DNA from: Mesobacillus maritimus
GTDB lineage: Bacteria; Bacillota; Bacilli; Bacillales; Cytobacillaceae
Direction of reading: 5' to 3'
NCBI RefSeq assembly: GCF_019749255.1
Contig: NZ_JACWFH010000008.1
Span: forward strand, 415,937-479,936
Length of the DNA stretch: 64,000 bases
The translations under genes and the position numbers were made by a program. A model generated the notes under the pieces. That model was not told the origin of the DNA and did no database searches. It was given only the letters and a program-made list of their open reading frames with translations. This document shows, piece by piece, positions 62,039-64,000 of this stretch (positions are counted from its first letter, which is position 1; every line of letters starts with the position of its first letter).

Positions 62039-63232
62039 ATGGGAGAAAAAAACATTGTTATCGTCAGTGCAGTCCGTACACCAATTGGACGTTACGGGGG
62101 ATCATTTAAGGAAATAAATTCAGGATTTTTAGCAAGCCATGTTATTAAAGAAGCGGTAAGTCGTGCAAATATTTCTAGTGATCAAGTAAATGAAGTCATT
62201 CTAGGAGAGGTAAGGCAAAGCACGGAATCCTCGAATGTTGCCAGGGTTGCGGCATTAAGAGCAGGTATTCCTGAGTCTGTTCCGGCATTTACGATCAATC
62301 GCCTTTGTGCATCAGGGATGCAGGCAATTGCTTCTGGTGTCCAGCAAATTCAATCAGGTCAAGCCGAGGTGGTTGTTGCTGGTGGAACGGAAAGCATGAG
62401 CTGTTCGCCTGTCTATCTTCGTGGATCAAGGTTTGGTGGAGATCGTGCTCATCTAGTGGACTCGAATACAGAAGCAGGTCAGCAGCCGAAAGAAATCTAT
62501 GGAGAAAATCTTGGAATGGGGATTACCGCAGAAAATGTGGCCGAAAACTATCAGGTATCCCGAGAAGATCAAGATGCGTTTGCGATTGAAAGTCAGCGTC
62601 GAGCAAGCGCGGCGATTGAGGAAGGAAAGTTCAAGGAGGAAATCGCTCCATTTGAAGTGAAAACAAAAAAAGGGTCCTTTGTCGTAGATACGGATGAGCA
62701 TCCACGTCCAGATACAACACTTGAAAAGCTAGCTACCCTAAAACCTGCATTCCGTAAAGGGGGGAGTGTAACGGCTGGAAATGCATGTGGCCGTAATGAT
62801 GGCGCCGCTGCTGTTGTGTTAATGACGGCTGAAACTGCTGAAGAAAAGGGAGTAAAGCCACTTGCTCAAATCGTTGATTGGGCAGCTGTTGGGGTATCGC
62901 CGGAAATTATGGGGATAGGTCCTGTTCCAGCTGTAAAAAAGCTACTTGAACGGACAGGCATGAGTATAGATGAAATTGATTTATTCGAATTAAATGAAGC
63001 CTTTGCTTCGCAGGCACTTGCAGTCATTCGTGAACTAGGTCTCAATCAAGAAAAAGTGAATGTCAATGGTGGTGCTATTGCCTTAGGACACCCTGTTGGT
63101 GCAACTGGTGCGAGAATCGTCACGACTTTATTGTATGAATTAAAAAGACGAAATCTTCGATATGGAATTGCAACCCTTTGTGTCGGTGGTGGCCAAGGTA
63201 TGGCGATTTTGATTGAAAATATTTCTGAGTAA
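62039..63232 (+). CDS. Acetyl-CoA acyltransferase (thiolase)
   Basis: Degradative thiolase of 397 aa that cleaves 3-oxoacyl-CoA with CoA. The acyl-accepting Cys90 is in RLCASGMQA, His in [11 protein letters not shown] and the second Cys in [21 protein letters not shown] precedes ATG 62039. It would finish the beta-oxidation cycle started by the operon's dehydrogenases; it might also supply the thiolase step of the distant lysine pathway, whose cluster lacks one. Confidence 0.96.
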   Translation: MGEKNIVIVSAVRTPIGRYGGSFKEINSGFLASHVIKEAVSRANISSDQVNEVILGEVRQSTESSNVARVAALRAGIPESVPAFTINRLCASGMQAIASGVQQIQSGQAEVVVAGGTESMSCSPVYLRGSRFGGDRAHLVDSNTEAGQQPKEIYGENLGMGITAENVAENYQVSREDQDAFAIESQRRASAAIEEGKFKEEIAPFEVKTKKGSFVVDTDEHPRPDTTLEKLATLKPAFRKGGSVTAGNACGRNDGAAAVVLMTAETAEEKGVKPLAQIVDWAAVGVSPEIMGIGPVPAVKKLLERTGMSIDEIDLFELNEAFASQALAVIRELGLNQEKVNVNGGAIALGHPVGATGARIVTTLLYELKRRNLRYGIATLCVGGGQGMAILIENISE

Positions 63233-63334
63233 AGATAGCGACATCTCAAGGTTCAGTGGCTGTGTTAGTAACTACTATATTAAGAGAAGCGATAGGCATT
63301 TTTAAAAACATATTTTTGAAAGGAATGAGAGATT

Positions 63335-64000
63335 TTGAGTTTTGAAAATATTGAAGTAACCCAAAATGGTCGACTTGCCTATATTGTGATCAATCGACCT
63401 GAGCTTCGAAATGCATTAAATACGGAAACCCTACAGGAAATTGTAAGTGCACTTCATCTATTGGAAAGAGATGATTCAGTTGGATGTGTCATCTTTACAG
63501 GAAAAGGGGAAAAATCATTCGCAGCTGGCGCAGATATTTCCCAGCTAAAGGACAAAACAGCTTTAGACGTTTTTAATCCGAATGGAATGTCAGAAGTGTA
63601 TGATAAAATCGAAAGGTTTGATAAACCTACGATTGCGATGGTGAATGGCTTTGCTCTTGGAGGTGGATGTGAATTAGCACTTTCTTGTGATATCAGGGTG
63701 GCATCTACGAAAGCAAAGTTTGGACTTCCAGAGTTAAATTTATCGATTATTCCTGCAGCAGGAGGTACACAGCGGCTAGCTCGAGTGGTTGGAAAAGGGA
63801 TTGCCCTTGATATGATTCTAACAGGGAGATTCCTAGATGGGGAGCAAGCAGAACGAATTGGATTGGTTTCAGAGGTTGTGTCGCCAGAAGAGTTGGAAGA
63901 AAAGACTGTAGAAATTGCTGAGAAGATACTAGCCAAAGGTCCTCTCGCCGTAAAGTTGGCTAAGCTTGCTGTTCATTCTGGCTTTGAAACAGATCAGAAA
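63335..64000 (+). CDS. Enoyl-CoA hydratase (3' end beyond window)
   Basis: Crotonase-family enoyl-CoA hydratase, 222 codons visible without a stop, so the gene runs off the window edge (about 260 aa expected). Oxyanion-hole segments AAGADISQL and GFALGGGCELAL are present, and both catalytic glutamates appear, one in GGGCELA and one in GLPELNLSIIPAAGG. It starts with TTG 63335 behind AAAGGAATGAGAG. It hydrates the enoyl-CoA made by the operon's dehydrogenases. A gap of about 100 bases separates it from the thiolase gene without a clear terminator. Confidence 0.95.
   Translation, partial: MSFENIEVTQNGRLAYIVINRPELRNALNTETLQEIVSALHLLERDDSVGCVIFTGKGEKSFAAGADISQLKDKTALDVFNPNGMSEVYDKIERFDKPTIAMVNGFALGGGCELALSCDIRVASTKAKFGLPELNLSIIPAAGGTQRLARVVGKGIALDMILTGRFLDGEQAERIGLVSEVVSPEELEEKTVEIAEKILAKGPLAVKLAKLAVHSGFETDQK

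Noticed and set aside
63454-63936. Open frame of 160 codons on the minus strand at the right edge
   Set aside because: It is the shadow of the enoyl-CoA hydratase, whose catalytic glutamates and oxyanion motifs are clear.

Overview
The window looks like a chromosomal segment of a low-GC, aerobic, probably endospore-forming member of the Bacillaceae. The base composition is AT-rich, ribosome binding sites are of the AGGAGG/GGGGGAG type, and several genes closely match Bacillus proteins: divergent gltC and gltAB, the yodT-S-R-Q-P/kamA/yokU lysine cluster, a manganese catalase and a YsaA-like HAD hydrolase. I cannot assign genus or species. I saw no rRNA, tRNA, CRISPR array, insertion sequence or prophage.

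Layout. 1-3.6 kb: a CheR-type methyltransferase, a response-regulator/histidine-kinase fusion and a peptidase S66 protein. 3.8-14.2 kb: a lysine (beta-lysine) degradation cluster. It holds a transaminase, two CoA-transferase subunits, an M20 deacylase, a beta-lysine acetyltransferase, lysine 2,3-aminomutase and YokU. It is interrupted by a metallo-beta-lactamase-fold gene on the other strand, an array of ten 52-bp tandem repeats and a sigma-54 activator gene. A near-consensus -24/-12 promoter precedes kamA, and repeated TGC-N10-GCA sites lie near the activator gene and upstream of kamA. 14.2-17 kb: a transporter with an apparent CTG start, small proteins and an exported esterase-like hydrolase. 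17-24.1 kb: gltC and gltAB (glutamate synthase). 24.2-34.2 kb: housekeeping and stress genes (small membrane proteins, SEC-C protein, SRAP protein, MFS transporter, Mn catalase, nitroreductase, 2-hydroxyacid dehydrogenase, glutathionyl-hydroquinone-reductase-like protein, GNAT). 34.3-38.5 kb: an alpha-glucoside PTS operon with LacI/CcpA-type operators. 38.5-47.1 kb: endonuclease I, HAD hydrolase, an NCS1 permease with an omega-aminotransferase, a V4R protein, a GGDEF-EAL protein and a YbjQ protein.

47.2-64 kb: an acyl-CoA catabolic region. A strong sigma-A promoter drives a ~150-nt non-coding, terminator-ended RNA just upstream of an acyl-CoA dehydrogenase and a DUF3870-like gene. Then come a second sigma-54 activator and a long operon behind a consensus -24/-12 promoter with three ATTCA-N4-TGAAT sites upstream. 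The operon holds two acyl-CoA dehydrogenases, a TAXI-type TRAP transporter, an acyl-CoA ligase, two 3-hydroxyacyl-CoA dehydrogenases, EtfBA, a thiolase and an enoyl-CoA hydratase that runs off the end. Together these could import, activate and beta-oxidise one carboxylic acid whose identity the sequence does not reveal.

The most distinctive features are the two separate sigma-54 catabolic regulons with readable cis-elements, the 52-bp hairpin-bearing repeat array, and two candidate structured RNAs in the acyl-CoA region (47280-47433 and 52523-52605).
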